Positions 63,666 through 64,000 of a stretch of DNA of 64,000 bases are shown piece by piece; the first letter of the stretch is position 1; each line of letters begins with the position of its first letter. Under the pieces are notes generated by a model that was given only the letters and a program-made list of their open reading frames with translations, did not search any database and was not told where the DNA came from. A program made the translations under genes and the position numbers. This DNA is from Nonomuraea candida (GTDB taxonomy: Bacteria; Actinomycetota; Actinomycetes; Streptosporangiales; Streptosporangiaceae): NCBI RefSeq assembly GCF_000725485.1, contig NZ_JOAG01000009.1:248001-312000 (forward strand), read 5' to 3'.

Positions 63666-64000
63666 GCCGCGGGCCGGGCAAGGCGGTGCGGGCCGGCACC
63701 CACCGCGCCGTCCCGCCCGAGGAGACGCTGAGCCGGGTCGCCCCGCACCTGCCGCGCGTCGGCATCACCCGGATCGCCGACATCACCGGCCTCGACCACA
63801 TCGGCATACCGGTGTGGCAGGCGTGCCGGCCCCTGTCCACCACTCTGTCCGTGTCGCAGGGCAAGGGCCTGACCGACGCGCTGGCGCAGGCGTCGGCGGT
63901 GATGGAGTCGATCGAGCTCTGGCACGCGGAGACCGCCCGGGCGAGCGTGCGAAGGGACACCCCGGAAGGTCTCGGGCCCGAGCTCTCCTACGACCCGGCG
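63662..64000 (+). CDS. YcaO-domain protein, N-terminal part (cut by window)
   Basis: 113 codons visible. SVSQGKGLTDALAQASAVME (residues 63-82) followed by SIELWHAE is the YcaO ATP-binding motif. In RiPP pathways YcaO uses ATP to turn Cys, Ser or Thr amides into azolines, or makes thioamides or amidines. Partner genes (E1-like, TfuA, protease, transporter) are beyond the window. ATG 63662 overlaps the SagB stop. Confidence 0.88.
   Translation, partial: MSRGPGKAVRAGTHRAVPPEETLSRVAPHLPRVGITRIADITGLDHIGIPVWQACRPLSTTLSVSQGKGLTDALAQASAVMESIELWHAETARASVRRDTPEGLGPELSYDPA

Overview
The window is high-GC DNA with long GC3-biased genes, frequent GTG starts, 1-4 nt gene overlaps (ATGA, TGATG), ECF and SigB-type sigma factors, PknB-type kinases, IdeR-like iron boxes and ABC importers without their own ATPase. 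This points to a filamentous actinomycete, most likely the Streptosporangiaceae (Nonomuraea-like); the genus is an inference. I saw no rRNA, tRNA, transposase or CRISPR array.

Layout. 1-3.2 kb: the edge of a lasso-peptide locus (two tandem precursors with near-identical leaders and different cores), a perfect hairpin, a DrrAB-type ABC exporter and an orphan NarL-type response regulator. 3.2-14.5 kb: HAD phosphatase, MacB/FtsEX-type ABC pair, orphan NarL-type histidine kinase, an unknown small gene, a lipoprotein and a DHA2 MFS exporter, separated by repeat-rich spacers. 14.5-16.5 kb: secreted rhamnogalacturonan lyase. 16.8-24.8 kb: iron-siderophore block with two FecCD permeases, an ATPase, a binding lipoprotein and a heterodimeric ABC exporter, under three IdeR-like boxes. 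24.8-31.7 kb: LysR regulator and a divergent six-gene aromatic ring-cleavage operon. 32.7-37.1 kb: CUT1 sugar importer and TetR regulator.

37.2-44.2 kb: YrdC/YciO protein, ECF41 sigma factor, cytochrome P450, cupin, PEBP protein, GntR regulator and an SbmA/BacA-type ABC protein. 44.3-50.7 kb: a signalling block made of an active Ser/Thr kinase, an overlapping pseudokinase gene, a GAF-PP2C phosphatase and a SigB/F-family sigma factor. 51-53.4 kb: UBP zinc-finger protein, fatty-acid desaturase and LysR regulator. 53.5-58.6 kb: two-component styrene-type monooxygenase with a coupled small secreted protein, an AraC regulator and a Tat-exported bicovalent flavoprotein. 58.7-62 kb: a membrane-anchored solute-binding-like protein paired with a VWA protein. 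62.3-64 kb: the start of a second RiPP cluster (Cys-free candidate precursor, SagB-type dehydrogenase, YcaO protein), cut by the window end.

The best candidate for an undescribed system is this YcaO/SagB cluster, followed by the twin lasso precursors, the VWA/solute-binding pair and the kinase-pseudokinase pair. A second theme is widespread short tandem repeats, both in frame (kinase, FtsX, lipoprotein, sigma factor, flavoprotein) and spanning stop codons at several gene ends.
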